64,000 bases of DNA from Algoriphagus terrigena DSM 22685 (GCF_000429445.1 NZ_AUBW01000004.1:248001-312000), one strand, 5' to 3'; shown: positions 34,993 through 44,492, counted from the first letter of the stretch. Numbers and translations: made by a program. The notes: a model not told the origin generated them from the letters alone.

Positions 34993-36039
34993 ATGAAAAC
35001 ATCCCCGTATCAACCTGATCAAAGTAACCTGGCCTACTCGGTCGGGGTTACGCTAGACCGATTTATCAAACTCAAACAGAGCGACTTTCCCTTCGCATCC
35101 GGGGAACTGTCCCAGCTGCTGAGAGACATCGCCCTGGCAGCGAAGATTGTCAATCGCGAGACGAACCGTGCCGGTCTCTCTAATATCGGCGGTGCTTTTG
35201 GCCAAACCAATATCCAAGGCGAGGAGCAGCAAAAACTCGACGTCATCGCCAATATCCGATTTACGCGCGCGCTCAGCAAGGGAGGCGAAGTCTGTGCCAT
35301 TATTTCCGAAGAGGAAGACGAAGTGATCGACCTGCAAAACAAATCCGGCAAATATGTGGTCGCGATCGATCCGTTGGACGGCAGCTCCAATATCGATGTC
35401 AACATCAGCATCGGGACGATTTTTTCGATCTATCGGAGAAAGACCCCAATAGGAAGTCCGATCACCACCGCTGACATCATGCAGCCTGGAAATCAACAGG
35501 TTGCGGCAGGATATGTGCTGTACGGATCGTCGACGATGCTTGTGTACACGACTGGATTCGGCACCAACGGGTTCACTTATGAGGCAAGTTTGGGTGAGTT
35601 TTTTCTTTCCCATTCCAATATTCAAGCGCCGGAAAGCGGAATGATCTACTCTATCAACGAAGGGCTGGAACTGGAGTGGCAGCCGGGTATATCCTCCTAT
35701 GTCCGTGGCTGCAAGGAGCGGAAATTTCAAGCCCGCTACATCGGGAGTCTTGTGGCTGACTTCCACAGAAACCTCCTCAAAGGCGGCATTTACCTCTATC
35801 CCGCCACTCAGAAGAATCCAAATGGCAAGCTTCGTCTCCTGTACGAAGCGAATGCTTTGGCATTTATCATCGAACAAGCCGGGGGAAGAGCCAGTGACGG
35901 ACAAAGGAGAATATTGGATATCCAGCCGGAGAGTCTCCACCAGAGAACCCCGCTCCTGATCGGCTCGGCACAGCTGGTGGAGGAAGCTGAGCAGGTGATC
36001 CGAGTATCAGAATCTGAAATCACCGGAATCAGCCACTAA
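34993..36039 (+). CDS. fbp: Class I fructose-1,6-bisphosphatase
   Basis: Gluconeogenic enzyme that removes phosphate from fructose-1,6-bisphosphate. The 348 residues carry the metal-binding signature [14 protein letters not shown] (about 120-133), the acidic ISEEEDE segment before it, the substrate loop [25 protein letters not shown], and [21 protein letters not shown] near the C-terminus. Length and motifs are normal. It is divergent from lysC and followed by a separate lipoprotein gene. Confidence 0.97.
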   Translation: MKTSPYQPDQSNLAYSVGVTLDRFIKLKQSDFPFASGELSQLLRDIALAAKIVNRETNRAGLSNIGGAFGQTNIQGEEQQKLDVIANIRFTRALSKGGEVCAIISEEEDEVIDLQNKSGKYVVAIDPLDGSSNIDVNISIGTIFSIYRRKTPIGSPITTADIMQPGNQQVAAGYVLYGSSTMLVYTTGFGTNGFTYEASLGEFFLSHSNIQAPESGMIYSINEGLELEWQPGISSYVRGCKERKFQARYIGSLVADFHRNLLKGGIYLYPATQKNPNGKLRLLYEANALAFIIEQAGGRASDGQRRILDIQPESLHQRTPLLIGSAQLVEEAEQVIRVSESEITGISH

Positions 36040-36102
36040 ACAAGATTTTATTCTGAATTAGAATCTTTCAGCTTAACTTACCTGCTGAAAAACCCATCTA
36101 AT

Positions 36103-37263
36103 ATGTCCTCAAACAAACATTATTTACCTATTCTCTTTCTGGCGGGTGCCGTGTCTCTTTGGACTTCCTGCGCGCCCAAGGAGCCTGCCGTGGAGCCAGT
36201 TGAAGAGACTTTTGCTACGCAAAGTGAAAAGTTGGTCTTCAAGGTCGACACGCTATCCGATCAACTGAAATCCCCTTGGGGACTTACCTGGATTTCCGAT
36301 GGAAGGATGCTTGTCACGGAGAAGAAAGGCAAAATTTTGGTCTTCAAAGACGACAAGCTTACCGGTGACACCATCCAGGGTCTGCCTGAAGTATTTGCAG
36401 TAAGCCAGGCTGGACTATTTGATGTAGTGGCTCATCCGAAGTATGATGAAAACGGCTGGATCTACATCGCCTACGCCAAGATGTTTGAGGATAGCGCGGC
36501 TGCGACTACGATCATGCGATTCAAGCTGGATGGCAACACGGCAGTGGAAAAACAGGATTTGATCTCTGCCGGGCCTCCTTGGAAAGGCGGCCAGCACTTT
36601 GGTGGAAGGATTGTATTTGACAATGACGGCTATCTCTTTTTCTCCAACGGAGAAAAATCAAAGATCCCGATGAAGGCTCAAAACCTGAACAACGCCCACG
36701 GAAAAATCCACCGAATCAAGGATGACGGCACGATCCCAACCGACAACCCCTTCACTGATTCGCTGGGCAATGTGACTTCCATCTGGACCTATGGTAACAG
36801 AAACCCGCAAGGACTTTACTTTGACAAAGCGAGCAATGTACTTTGGGAAACGGAGCACGGTCCTAAAGGTGGTGACGAATTGAACGTCATCGAAAAAGGC
36901 AAGAACTATGGCTGGCCGATCATCACTTACGGCATCAACTACAACGGAACCATCCTCGCTGAATCAGCTGAAAAGGAAGGCATGGAGCAGCCAATCCATT
37001 ACTGGGTTCCGTCTATAGCTACCGCCGGCATGATCGTGGTGAACTCTGATAAATATCCGGGATGGAAAGGCAACATCTTGGTCGGCGCGCTTGCCAAGCA
37101 GCACATCGCCAGAGTGGTGTTGAAAGACAACAAACTCGCAGTTGAAGAGAAATTACTTCCTGGCATCGGCAGGGTACGCCAGATTGCCGAAAGTCCCGAT
37201 GGCTATATCTACGCCATCACAGAAGGAACGGGACTACTGATAAAAATTATCCCAGTGAACTAA
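36103..37263 (+). CDS. PQQ-dependent sugar dehydrogenase (GSDH family), probable lipoprotein
   Basis: Soluble-aldose-dehydrogenase-type six-bladed propeller. The 386-residue protein has a signal peptide ending near LWTSC, with the cysteine as possible lipid anchor (the -3 residue is Trp, so not an ideal lipobox). The barrel holds SPWGLTWISDGRMLVTEKKG, GGRIVFDNDGYLFFSNG, TYGNRNPQGLYFDK, ETEHGPKGGDELNVIEKGKNYGWP and the C-terminal DGYIYAITEG, matching glucose/sorbosone dehydrogenases. The cofactor may be PQQ or, in divergent members, absent. The substrate is unknown. Confidence 0.9.
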   Translation: MSSNKHYLPILFLAGAVSLWTSCAPKEPAVEPVEETFATQSEKLVFKVDTLSDQLKSPWGLTWISDGRMLVTEKKGKILVFKDDKLTGDTIQGLPEVFAVSQAGLFDVVAHPKYDENGWIYIAYAKMFEDSAAATTIMRFKLDGNTAVEKQDLISAGPPWKGGQHFGGRIVFDNDGYLFFSNGEKSKIPMKAQNLNNAHGKIHRIKDDGTIPTDNPFTDSLGNVTSIWTYGNRNPQGLYFDKASNVLWETEHGPKGGDELNVIEKGKNYGWPIITYGINYNGTILAESAEKEGMEQPIHYWVPSIATAGMIVVNSDKYPGWKGNILVGALAKQHIARVVLKDNKLAVEEKLLPGIGRVRQIAESPDGYIYAITEGTGLLIKIIPVN

Positions 37264-37269
37264 AACACA

Positions 37270-37303
37270 GAAAGCTCTCCAAAACGGGGAGCTTTCATTT
37301 TTT
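37270..37303 (+). terminator. Rho-independent terminator after the GSDH gene
   Basis: An 11-bp stem with one G-U pair (GAAAGCTCTCC with GGGGAGCTTTC, starting 37270) is followed by ATTTTTT. It overlaps the last codons of the small converging frame at 37295. Confidence 0.85.
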
Positions 37304-37480
37304 AATCAAGACGAAATTGCTTTTTGATCTTTCCTCGAACGTTGACTCGCTGGGAAAATCTCTCAGGATCTTTCGACTGAGAGCCAAAAACCCCATTAAT
37401 CTATCAGCAGGAGAAAGTAGCAAAAACTCTTGCTCTCTGATTTTGTTGCTTTCTTCTTTAGTCAAAAACCGAATCTCCAT
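37295..37480 (-). CDS. Small basic protein of unknown function
   Basis: A 61-residue frame from ATG 37480: MEIRFLTKEESNKIREQEFL, then LLSPADRLMGFLALSRKI and a Ser/Lys-rich end. The run LSPADRLMGFLALSRKI is a good amphipathic helix. Codon use looks like the neighbours' and the spacing (42 bp after the gpsA end) is tidy, so I think it is real, but I do not know a family. Its stop codon lies inside the hairpin that terminates the converging GSDH gene. Confidence 0.6.
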   Translation of the reverse strand: MEIRFLTKEESNKIREQEFLLLSPADRLMGFLALSRKILRDFPSESTFEERSKSNFVLIKK

Positions 37481-37522
37481 ATCCTGAATTTAGATTTTTT
37501 CTCAAAAAAAACACCTTGAACT

Positions 37523-38581
37523 CTACACAAAATCCACGTCCACACTGAACGGATACTTCATCAAAGCCTGAAGTGCTTCGGAGATAGAAAGGTCCTCAAA
37601 CAGCACACGGTGAAGGTTTTCGGTGATCGGCGCACGGATTCCAGCCGTTTTGATGAAGGCATCGACGATTCGCACGGTGTTGATTCCTTCGGCTACTTCG
37701 TCCATGGTTGCCAAGATCTGATCCAAGGTTTCTCCCTTTGCCAAGCGAAACCCAACAGTGAAGTTTCTCGAATCCACCGAATTACAAGTCGTCACCAAGT
37801 CGCCGACTCCCGCCAGCCCCATCACCGATTGGACGCTGCCACCAAGTGCTTTGCTCAGGTGAACCATCTCTACCATTCCTCTTGAGATCAAGAGGCCTTT
37901 GGCATTTTCTCCCAATCCCAAACCCGCTAAAGCTCCGGACGCGATAGCAATGATATTTTTCAATACTCCGCTCAGTTCCACGCCGATGATGTCGGAATTG
38001 CCATACACCTGGAATCGCTCAGAGCGCAGCAAGCGCTGGCCTTCCAGGATCACCTCGTTGTATTTGCTTGCAATCACGGTCGCTGCCGGATGACCGAGGC
38101 TGAGCTCCTTGGAGATATTTGGGCCGGCAAGACAGCCAACCCGGACAGCAACTGTCTCTTGCAGGATCACCTCGCTCATGGTCAAGATCTGGCTGCGCTT
38201 TAGTTTCTGGACGGTATCCAGACTTTCGCCCTTTCCAAGATTGAGGGCAAGACCCTTCGTGCCGTGAATAATCACATGGTAGGGATAGAGGAATGGGGCG
38301 AAATTTCTCACCACTTCCAAAAACCCTGAAGAGGGCACCATAAAAAACAGAATGTCGCAGTCCCGGCACAGCCCACTCGGATCAGTGGTCGCGCGGATCG
38401 TCGGATTAAACTCCCGTCCAGATAAGGTATGGAAAGTATTGATTTCGGCTACGACTTCTTCCTTGCGGGCATAGACCATCACCTCGCTTTTTTCTGCAAG
38501 CATATTGGCAATCGCAGCCCCGAAACTTCCCACGCCGACTACGCCGATTTTCTTGCTCTTAGAAGAGTTTTTCAAGGCCAT
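37523..38581 (-). CDS. gpsA: Glycerol-3-phosphate dehydrogenase [NAD(P)+]
   Basis: Makes sn-glycerol-3-phosphate from dihydroxyacetone phosphate for phospholipid synthesis. The 352-residue protein has the Rossmann motif GVGSFGAAIANML, KGLALNLGKGES, AGPNISKELSLGHPAAT, the catalytic Lys in GVLKNIIAIASG and GLAGVGDLVTTCNSVDSRNF. The start overlaps the end of the acyltransferase gene by 23 bp. Together they make lysophosphatidic acid from DHAP. Confidence 0.97.
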   Translation of the reverse strand: MALKNSSKSKKIGVVGVGSFGAAIANMLAEKSEVMVYARKEEVVAEINTFHTLSGREFNPTIRATTDPSGLCRDCDILFFMVPSSGFLEVVRNFAPFLYPYHVIIHGTKGLALNLGKGESLDTVQKLKRSQILTMSEVILQETVAVRVGCLAGPNISKELSLGHPAATVIASKYNEVILEGQRLLRSERFQVYGNSDIIGVELSGVLKNIIAIASGALAGLGLGENAKGLLISRGMVEMVHLSKALGGSVQSVMGLAGVGDLVTTCNSVDSRNFTVGFRLAKGETLDQILATMDEVAEGINTVRIVDAFIKTAGIRAPITENLHRVLFEDLSISEALQALMKYPFSVDVDFV

Positions 38582-40256
38582 ATCCGTGCAGTCTATTGTG
38601 ATAAAAATAAAGTAAACTCATATCCTCGGTCGCGATGTCCCCAGCCTTATCCCTGACAAGCGGATGCTTGGCGTGGTACATCCCGACGTTGTCAATCCCA
38701 TGCGCGATGATCTCATCCATGGTCCGCTTCAGGTGAGGCGCCGCGTCGATTTTCCCCTGAGCTTTCAGCTCAAAAATCCTGGCCAAAACCAGCTCACAGG
38801 CCGCCTTAAATTCCTGATAAGGAATGGAAATCTCCTCCTCCGGCAATCGGATCAAATCAAATAAATCCAGCTTGCTGTTCTTTTGCTTGATGATCTCAAA
38901 GGCCACAAACGACACTAAATGGGAGCTAAATACGCGGTTGATAATATGAAATTCCTCCACGATCCGCTTGCCGAGCATATTGGTATATTCTTCTTCACGC
39001 TGGTGATCGATGGTCACTTTTCCGTCGGAAAGAAAATAGTCCCGGGTGTCAATCTTTCTTCCCCGCTTGTCCAGGCTATTCCCCTCGGCATCCACATAAT
39101 TTCCAAGCACGTCCATCGCCCGACCTACCGACACGGAGATGTCCGAGCCCTTAGTGAAGAACTTGAAGAGAAACTTGGAGATCTTATAGGAGTTGGAAAA
39201 CTCGTCGTTTTCCTTGTAGTATCGCTCTTGTCCCGTAGCACTGAGATGTTCCTGAATCAAGATCGGTGCTTCGAGCACAAAGTGATAGTTGATCGTCACC
39301 GGGACGATGAAAACCTTGCCTGAGATATCGTTGAGCCCATTTTGGAAGTTTGCCCGCTGCGCTTCAATAGCCGTACTCAACAGCCCCAGCTTCAGCCTGG
39401 ACTCAATCATCCCGCTTCGGGAGCGCGTGCCTCCCGGAAAGAACAAGCTGTGGCAACCGAACTGAATTGCCTCTTTGGAGTACGTCTTGAGCGTCTCCAA
39501 GTACATTAAATTCTTCTTTCTGCGGTCTACTTTGTACGCTCCGAGCGCATTCATGAAGTACGCAAAGATGGAGATGTTGAAAAGGTTTAAACCCGCTCCA
39601 TAGATGAACGGCGGCATTCCGAGCACCGAAATGATCCAACCAATCAGCACGCTGTCCAGATTGGAAAAGTGCGTCGGCACCATGACGATCGTCCCCTTGG
39701 TCGCCAAGTCACGGATCTGGTCGGTCTGCCCGGTAATCTGGATCTTATCCTGCAGCGTGTACTGCGTACTGAAGATAGACTTGATGCCTTTTACCCGTGC
39801 TGCGTTAAGCAGGCGGGCAAACCCGTAAGTCACCATCCTTCGGGTGAACTTATAGTGGGAGGCCTTGAAATTGGATGCAATCTCCTCCGCATAGCGCGAG
39901 GTAATTCGATGCAACACTCCCTGATAGGCCTGAAACCTTTTGCCTTTGTCCAAGGCTGTATCGGTATTGATTTGGAGCAAAGAGGTTTTCACCTCGTTCC
40001 AAAACGAGTCTTCGTCCTTCGGATCTACCGCCCAGGGATTTTGCTTGATTCGAAGTTTTTCCCTGTAAAGTGTCGTCTCCAGTTCCTCCTTTAGAATCTC
40101 AGGGTTCTTGCCCGTCAGTCCCAAGACTCTGGATTCCGCCAGATCAGCCACTTTCTTCACAAATTCCCTTCGCTCGCGAGCCAGTTTCACCACCGGCCAT
40201 TCATTCTTGCTGGGGATGATCGGATCGTACCGGTGCTTGATGTATTTCTCTTCCAA
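38559..40256 (-). CDS. Glycerol-3-phosphate/lysophosphatidate-type acyltransferase (PlsB-like)
   Basis: The 565-residue PlsC-superfamily protein. The HX4D catalytic motif lies in VPTHFSNLDSVLIGW (about residues 195-209) and the phosphate-binding block in FFPGGTRSRSGMIESRLKLG (about 275). A large alpha-helical N-terminal part (1-170) and a C-terminal domain of about 200 residues resemble the architecture of PlsB/GPAT more than the short PlsC. The 23-bp overlap with gpsA, which makes glycerol-3-phosphate, supports use of that substrate as acceptor. That is inference; the acyl donor is unknown. It is probably membrane-associated. Confidence 0.85.
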   Translation of the reverse strand: MEEKYIKHRYDPIIPSKNEWPVVKLARERREFVKKVADLAESRVLGLTGKNPEILKEELETTLYREKLRIKQNPWAVDPKDEDSFWNEVKTSLLQINTDTALDKGKRFQAYQGVLHRITSRYAEEIASNFKASHYKFTRRMVTYGFARLLNAARVKGIKSIFSTQYTLQDKIQITGQTDQIRDLATKGTIVMVPTHFSNLDSVLIGWIISVLGMPPFIYGAGLNLFNISIFAYFMNALGAYKVDRRKKNLMYLETLKTYSKEAIQFGCHSLFFPGGTRSRSGMIESRLKLGLLSTAIEAQRANFQNGLNDISGKVFIVPVTINYHFVLEAPILIQEHLSATGQERYYKENDEFSNSYKISKFLFKFFTKGSDISVSVGRAMDVLGNYVDAEGNSLDKRGRKIDTRDYFLSDGKVTIDHQREEEYTNMLGKRIVEEFHIINRVFSSHLVSFVAFEIIKQKNSKLDLFDLIRLPEEEISIPYQEFKAACELVLARIFELKAQGKIDAAPHLKRTMDEIIAHGIDNVGMYHAKHPLVRDKAGDIATEDMSLLYFYHNRLHGYGLEKLF

Positions 40257-40284
40257 AGTGGAAACCTGGTTTTTAAAAAGATCT

Positions 40285-40292
40285 CAAAGATA
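40285..40292 (-). promoter_or_regulatory. Candidate -7 element for the acyltransferase-gpsA operon
   Basis: TATCTTTG on the minus strand matches TAnnTTTG and lies about 30 bp before the start at 40256. No TTG at the usual distance is visible. Confidence 0.4.
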
Positions 40293-40340
40293 GGAAAAAT
40301 GCCCTCTCGAATGCGAAACATTGGATCGCGTGGGTCTTCC

Positions 40341-40817
40341 TCATTTTGAACGGAGAAAAAAAGCCACCACTGCCGAGGTGATCAAACCCATCACAGCCGC
40401 AAAGATGGTCGATTGGATGATGTAGCTTTTCAGGTTGAAATATTCCTCAGCAGCAAGTTGCTCCATCGCGCCGGAGGAAACGGAATACGCGATGACATTG
40501 CCGAAATAATCGGGTGTAATATAAGTACTCGTAATATATTGGCTGAGTGGACTCAGAATCACGACCACAAGGGTCATAACCAGCCCGGCAATGAATCCCT
40601 GACTAAAACTCATCCGCCCACCGTAGAAGTTTCTCTTTTTGTCAATCAGCGCAAAAACGTAGATCGCAATGGCAATCGGGGCGAAGATCATGCTGTAAGT
40701 TGCATGCTTATCGATGTGTACATCATGCCAGCCCATCGTCTTCTCGACGACCATCCAAATCAGTCCGACCAGGATAAACAGCACACCCCATTTGATTTCG
40801 ATTCTGACGTTTTTCAT
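40341..40817 (-). CDS. DUF4199 domain membrane protein
   Basis: The 158-residue protein has four hydrophobic helices: near 7-28 (WGVLFILVGLIWMVVE), 42-62, 75-100 (GFIAGLVMTLVVVILSPLSQYI) and 128-155. The middle segment DKKRNFYGGRMSFSQGF and the tail FNLKSYIIQS agree with DUF4199, a family found mainly in Bacteroidota. The function is unknown. ATG 40817 is chosen because the family starts with MKNVRIEIKWG; an upstream ATG would add 14 residues. Confidence 0.85.
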   Translation of the reverse strand: MKNVRIEIKWGVLFILVGLIWMVVEKTMGWHDVHIDKHATYSMIFAPIAIAIYVFALIDKKRNFYGGRMSFSQGFIAGLVMTLVVVILSPLSQYITSTYITPDYFGNVIAYSVSSGAMEQLAAEEYFNLKSYIIQSTIFAAVMGLITSAVVAFFLRSK

Positions 40818-40975
40818 AGCTCGTGGCTTGTTTTTGAGTTTGACAAAACTGCAACTCATACAAAATACACAAAAAGCATCAAAACGATCCGCCGATTGGC
40901 CGTTTGATTACCCGCCAGACAGAGAATCATTTGCCCATGAGCTAAAGGGTATTATTTTTACGCCAGCGTTACCTG

Positions 40976-41950
40976 ATGAAACCAGACCTAAAACAAATTC
41001 AAGTCCCCATTGAGGCCGAGATGGCTGTCTTCGAGCACAAGTTTAGGGACTTTATGAAAAGTAAGGTCAAGCTCCTCGACCACATCACCAACTACATCGT
41101 CAAGCGCAAAGGCAAGCAGATGCGGCCGATGTTCGTTTTTTTGACGGCAGGAGTCTGTGGACAAATCAACGAATCTACCCATCGCGGAGCCGCTTTGATC
41201 GAGCTACTGCATACCGCCACGCTGGTGCACGATGATGTGGTGGACGACGCCAATTACCGCAGGGGCTTTTTCTCCGTAAATGCGCTTTGGAAAAACAAGA
41301 TTGCCGTCCTGGTCGGTGACTACCTTCTTTCCCGTGGTTTACTTTTGAGTGTGGACAACGGAGACTTTGACCTACTCCGCATCGTCTCCAATGCCGTCAA
41401 GGAAATGTCTGAAGGCGAACTGCTGCAAAGCTACAAAGCCCGGAAGCTGGACGTGGACGAGGAAGTGTACTATGATATTATCCGCAAAAAGACAGCAAGT
41501 CTGATCGCTTCCTGCTGCTCCGTTGGGGCCTCCAGCGCGGGAAATAGCGTCCAAACCATCGAGAAAATGCGGCTTTTTGGAGAAAAAGTCGGAATGGCAT
41601 TCCAGATCAAGGACGACTTGTTTGACTTTGGCGACGACGAGATCGGCAAGCCGGTGGGCATCGACATCAAGGAAAAAAAGATGACGCTCCCGCTGATCTA
41701 TGCCCTGAGAAACTCTGATTGGCTAACTAAAAAGAAGATTATTTACCTCATCCGCAATCGCTCCGAAGACAAAAAAGCGGTGAATGAAGTGATTGATTTT
41801 GTCAAGAAAAGTGGTGGGTTGGATTACGCCAAAGAAAAAATGGACGGATTCTACCAAGAGGCCTTGGACATTTTGAAGGGGTTTCCTGAGTCAGATTATC
41901 GGACCTCGCTCAGCGACTTGGTGAGCTACACGATCGAGCGAAAAAAATAA
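40976..41950 (+). CDS. Polyprenyl diphosphate synthase (trans-isoprenyl)
   Basis: Builds long-chain isoprenoid diphosphates (octaprenyl or heptaprenyl type) for menaquinone. The 324-residue all-alpha protein has both aspartate-rich motifs: LVHDDVVDDANYRRG (about 84-98) and QIKDDLFDFGDDEIGKP (about 211-227), plus GKQMRPMFVF at the start of the fold. The product length cannot be read reliably. It is a single gene with a terminator directly after the stop. Confidence 0.94.
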   Translation: MKPDLKQIQVPIEAEMAVFEHKFRDFMKSKVKLLDHITNYIVKRKGKQMRPMFVFLTAGVCGQINESTHRGAALIELLHTATLVHDDVVDDANYRRGFFSVNALWKNKIAVLVGDYLLSRGLLLSVDNGDFDLLRIVSNAVKEMSEGELLQSYKARKLDVDEEVYYDIIRKKTASLIASCCSVGASSAGNSVQTIEKMRLFGEKVGMAFQIKDDLFDFGDDEIGKPVGIDIKEKKMTLPLIYALRNSDWLTKKKIIYLIRNRSEDKKAVNEVIDFVKKSGGLDYAKEKMDGFYQEALDILKGFPESDYRTSLSDLVSYTIERKK

Positions 41951-41982
41951 ACCCGCCAAGAATCTGACGGGTTTACTTTTTT
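41948..41982 (+). terminator. Rho-independent terminator after the polyprenyl synthase gene
   Basis: An 8-bp stem (41948-41955 TAAACCCG with 41968-41975) has a 12-nt loop and is followed by CTTTTTT. The stem starts within the stop codon, and the T run touches the end of the converging GH43 gene. Confidence 0.83.
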
Positions 41983-43081
41983 ATTTTTTGATCGCATCGA
42001 TGGTCTGAATCGTCCCATCTGGATTGTGAGTCAGCTCAGCCATCTTAATATTTCGGAGCGGAGTATCCCCAGACAACTGAGTGTCGTGATAAAACAAGTA
42101 CCATTTACCTCCAAATTCGACTATAGAATGATGGTTGGTCCAACCTTCGACCGGATTCAGCACATTGCCCCGATAGGTAAACGGACCGTAAGGATTGTCG
42201 CCGGTGGCGTAGGCGATATAGTGCGTGTCGCCGGTAGAGTAAGACAAATAGTAAGTATCGCCAAGTTTGTGCATCCACGCAGCTTCGAAAAACCGTCGGT
42301 CGTTATCACTGGCCTTTAACCGATCACCTTTTTCATCGAGAATCACCAGTTCTCTTGGTGTTTCGGAGAGTGACTTCATGTCTCCGCCTAGCTTTGCCAT
42401 GTAGGGAACCAATGCTGGCGCATCGCCTTCTGGCAATCCGCTGAGTTGGCCGTCTCTCCCCGGCACGAGTTTTTGATCCTCATACCACTGCAACTGTCCA
42501 CCCCAGATGCCGCCCCACATTAAGTAATAGTCGGCCCCCTCTTGAAACACACTCGGATCGATGCTGAAGGTACCCTGGATAGGCTCTGCTTCCGGCTGAA
42601 ATGGCCCGCTGGGCTTGTCTGAGGAAGCAACCCCGATCTTGAAGATGCCTTCCTTGTCCTTAGCAGGAAAATAGAGATAGTATTTCCCGTCTTTTTCTGC
42701 TGCGTCCAGTGCCCAAAGCTGTTTCCCAGCCCATGGAATATCCTCCAACTTCAACACCACGCCGTGATCGGTCAGCGGTCCTCCTGGTTTTTCCATGGAA
42801 TAGACATGGTAGTCCTTCATGTCAAAATGTGATCCCATGTCATCCTGAGCCACGTCTGTTTTGATGTCATGTGAGGGATAGATGTAGATCTTCCCATCAA
42901 AAACATGGGCGGACGGATCGGCGGTGTAAAGATCCGTGACCAGAGGCTGATGATTGTACTTCCCAGCAACGGTGTCTTCTGCTGGTTTTTCTGCAACTTC
43001 CTCCTGTTTTGGAGCAGAGCAAGCCAGCGGCAAAGCGATCAAGAGTCCAAAAAACAGGGTTCTTTGAGTTGGGATTTTCAT
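41981..43081 (-). CDS. GH43-family glycoside hydrolase, probable lipoprotein
   Basis: Five-bladed propeller enzyme, likely an arabinofuranosidase or xylosidase acting on plant or algal polysaccharide. The 366-residue protein has a signal peptide with a lipobox-like PLAC, then the blade with the catalytic base Asp in TADPSAHVFDGKIYIYPSHD. The pKa-modulating Asp is in SIDPSVFQEGADYYLMWGG, and the acid Glu in RFFEAAWMHKLGDTYYLSYS. The C-terminal HHSIVEFGGKWYLFYHD is typical. It is divergent from the SGNH hydrolase gene, which may act in the same pathway. Confidence 0.92.
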   Translation of the reverse strand: MKIPTQRTLFFGLLIALPLACSAPKQEEVAEKPAEDTVAGKYNHQPLVTDLYTADPSAHVFDGKIYIYPSHDIKTDVAQDDMGSHFDMKDYHVYSMEKPGGPLTDHGVVLKLEDIPWAGKQLWALDAAEKDGKYYLYFPAKDKEGIFKIGVASSDKPSGPFQPEAEPIQGTFSIDPSVFQEGADYYLMWGGIWGGQLQWYEDQKLVPGRDGQLSGLPEGDAPALVPYMAKLGGDMKSLSETPRELVILDEKGDRLKASDNDRRFFEAAWMHKLGDTYYLSYSTGDTHYIAYATGDNPYGPFTYRGNVLNPVEGWTNHHSIVEFGGKWYLFYHDTQLSGDTPLRNIKMAELTHNPDGTIQTIDAIKK

Positions 43082-43200
43082 AGAATAATAGGTAGAGTTA
43101 GATTAGGTTTTTGATCAAATTAAGTAATAAAAGGACAGATTTATTTCAAAATCAAAATAATCTCCTGACTTTGACAGGAATATTTACATTAAACAAGAGC

Positions 43201-44160
43201 ATGATCCACAAGGCTTTAAATCCTATCATGGTTAAATACATACCTGTTTTTTTACTTGCCACGCTGCTAAATACCCTGAGCTTCGCACAAAATTATGCCA
43301 TACCCGAAGAAACGGAGCGCATTGTCTTTCTGGGCAACAGCATCACCTACAGCGGTAAATTTGTCGCCTACGTCGATGCCTACCTGACACTTCGCTATCC
43401 AGAAAGGAAGCTGGAAATCATCAATCTAGGCCTGCCCAGCGAGACAGTCTCAGGCTTATCCGAACCCAATCATGCCGATGGCAAATTCCCCCGGCCAGAC
43501 CTTCGCGAGCGGCTTCAGCGGGTTTTGGTTCAGCTCAAGCCGGATTTGGTGATCGCCAATTATGGCATGAACGACGGGATCTATCTGCCGTTTGACGAGG
43601 AACGTTTTGACCAGTTCAAAGCTGGGATGGATTGGCTGCATCAAGCGGTCGAAAACTCAGGGGCAGAGATCACCCACGTGACGCCGCCTATCTATGACGA
43701 AATAAAAGGCGCGGCCTACGCCAACGTGTTGGATCTCTATTCGGATTGGTTGATCAGCCGTTGCTACACAGCCGACTGGCGAGTGATTGACCTTCATTTT
43801 CCAATGAAAAAGCAGCTGGAAGACCTGCGGGAGATCGATCCTGAATTTGCCTTTGCCAAAGATGGAGTTCATCCCGACGATGCTGGACACTTTTTGATTG
43901 CCAAAATCATCCTTCTGGGCCTTGGCGAACAAGTGACCGAAGCAAAGACCATTGAAGAACTGCTTGCACCTTTCCCCAATGGCAAGCAGGTTTTAGACTT
44001 AATCGAACAGCGTCAGGAGATTCTGAAACTGGCTTGGCTGAGCAAAACAGGTCATCAAAGGCCGGGAATTCCAGAAGGGCTGTCGATGGAGGAAGCTGAA
44101 GAAAAAGTAGCTGAAATCAATCGGGAGATTCAGTTTTTGGTCAAAAAGACATATAGTTAA
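43201..44160 (+). CDS. Secreted SGNH/GDSL-family hydrolase
   Basis: Esterase or deacetylase-type enzyme exported by a signal peptide (KYIPVFLLATLLNTLSFAQ). Block I is VFLGNSITYSG with Asn in place of the usual Asp (GNS for GDS), as in many carbohydrate esterases. Block III is ANYGMNDG, and the catalytic Asp-His pair lies in KDGVHPDDAGH. The start is uncertain: ATG 43201 or 43228 both precede the signal peptide, and an earlier ATG at 43111 adds an unlikely tail. The product is about 319 residues. Polysaccharide deacetylation next to the GH43 enzyme is a guess from context. Confidence 0.86.
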   Translation: MIHKALNPIMVKYIPVFLLATLLNTLSFAQNYAIPEETERIVFLGNSITYSGKFVAYVDAYLTLRYPERKLEIINLGLPSETVSGLSEPNHADGKFPRPDLRERLQRVLVQLKPDLVIANYGMNDGIYLPFDEERFDQFKAGMDWLHQAVENSGAEITHVTPPIYDEIKGAAYANVLDLYSDWLISRCYTADWRVIDLHFPMKKQLEDLREIDPEFAFAKDGVHPDDAGHFLIAKIILLGLGEQVTEAKTIEELLAPFPNGKQVLDLIEQRQEILKLAWLSKTGHQRPGIPEGLSMEEAEEKVAEINREIQFLVKKTYS

Positions 44161-44211
44161 CTCCCATAATTTTCAAAAATTCTATTTGAAAAAACCTAAA
44201 AAGTGGAATTG

Positions 44212-44238
44212 CACGTATATTTAGAATAAATACACGTG
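44212..44238 (+). promoter_or_regulatory. Candidate autoregulatory operator of the first DUF6364/PIN pair
   Basis: CACGTA (44212-44217) and CACGTG (44233-44238, within the 8-bp palindrome ACACGTGT) are 21 bp apart centre to centre. The second lies 2 nt before the antitoxin ATG, exactly as in the second locus at 59456-59461. TATATTTA between them is one base off the -7 consensus. Binding by the ribbon-helix-helix antitoxin is inferred. Confidence 0.5.
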
Positions 44239-44240
44239 TG

Positions 44241-44492
44241 ATGAAAACCAAGCTTACTCTTACCATAGAAAAATCGACCATTGAGAAAGCCAAGGAATTC
44301 GCAAGTAATTCGGGGAAAAGTCTCTCGGATTTGGTAGAATCCTATCTAAAAAAAGAACTTGCCGCACAAGAAATAGAGAAGTCCAAACTTCCTGTAGAGT
44401 TCAGAGGGCTTTTTGGTTCAGTCAAATTATCCTCAGATTTAAATGAAAAAGAGGCGATTAGAAAAATTCTAAGTGAAAAACACCTCGGATGA
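44241..44492 (+). CDS. DUF6364-family antitoxin (ribbon-helix-helix type)
   Basis: The 83-residue protein has a short DNA-binding strand and helices at the N-terminus (KTKLTLTIEKSTIEKAKEFA, NSGKSLSDLVESYLKKEL), as in VapB-like ribbon-helix-helix antitoxins of the DUF6364 group. A C-terminal half likely wraps the toxin (FRGLFGSVKLSSDLNEKEAIRKILSEK). A GTG one codon earlier is possible, but ATG 44241 matches the second locus. No Shine-Dalgarno sequence is visible because the CACGTG palindrome occupies that place. The stop overlaps the toxin start by 4 bp (ATGA). Confidence 0.85.
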   Translation: MKTKLTLTIEKSTIEKAKEFASNSGKSLSDLVESYLKKELAAQEIEKSKLPVEFRGLFGSVKLSSDLNEKEAIRKILSEKHLG

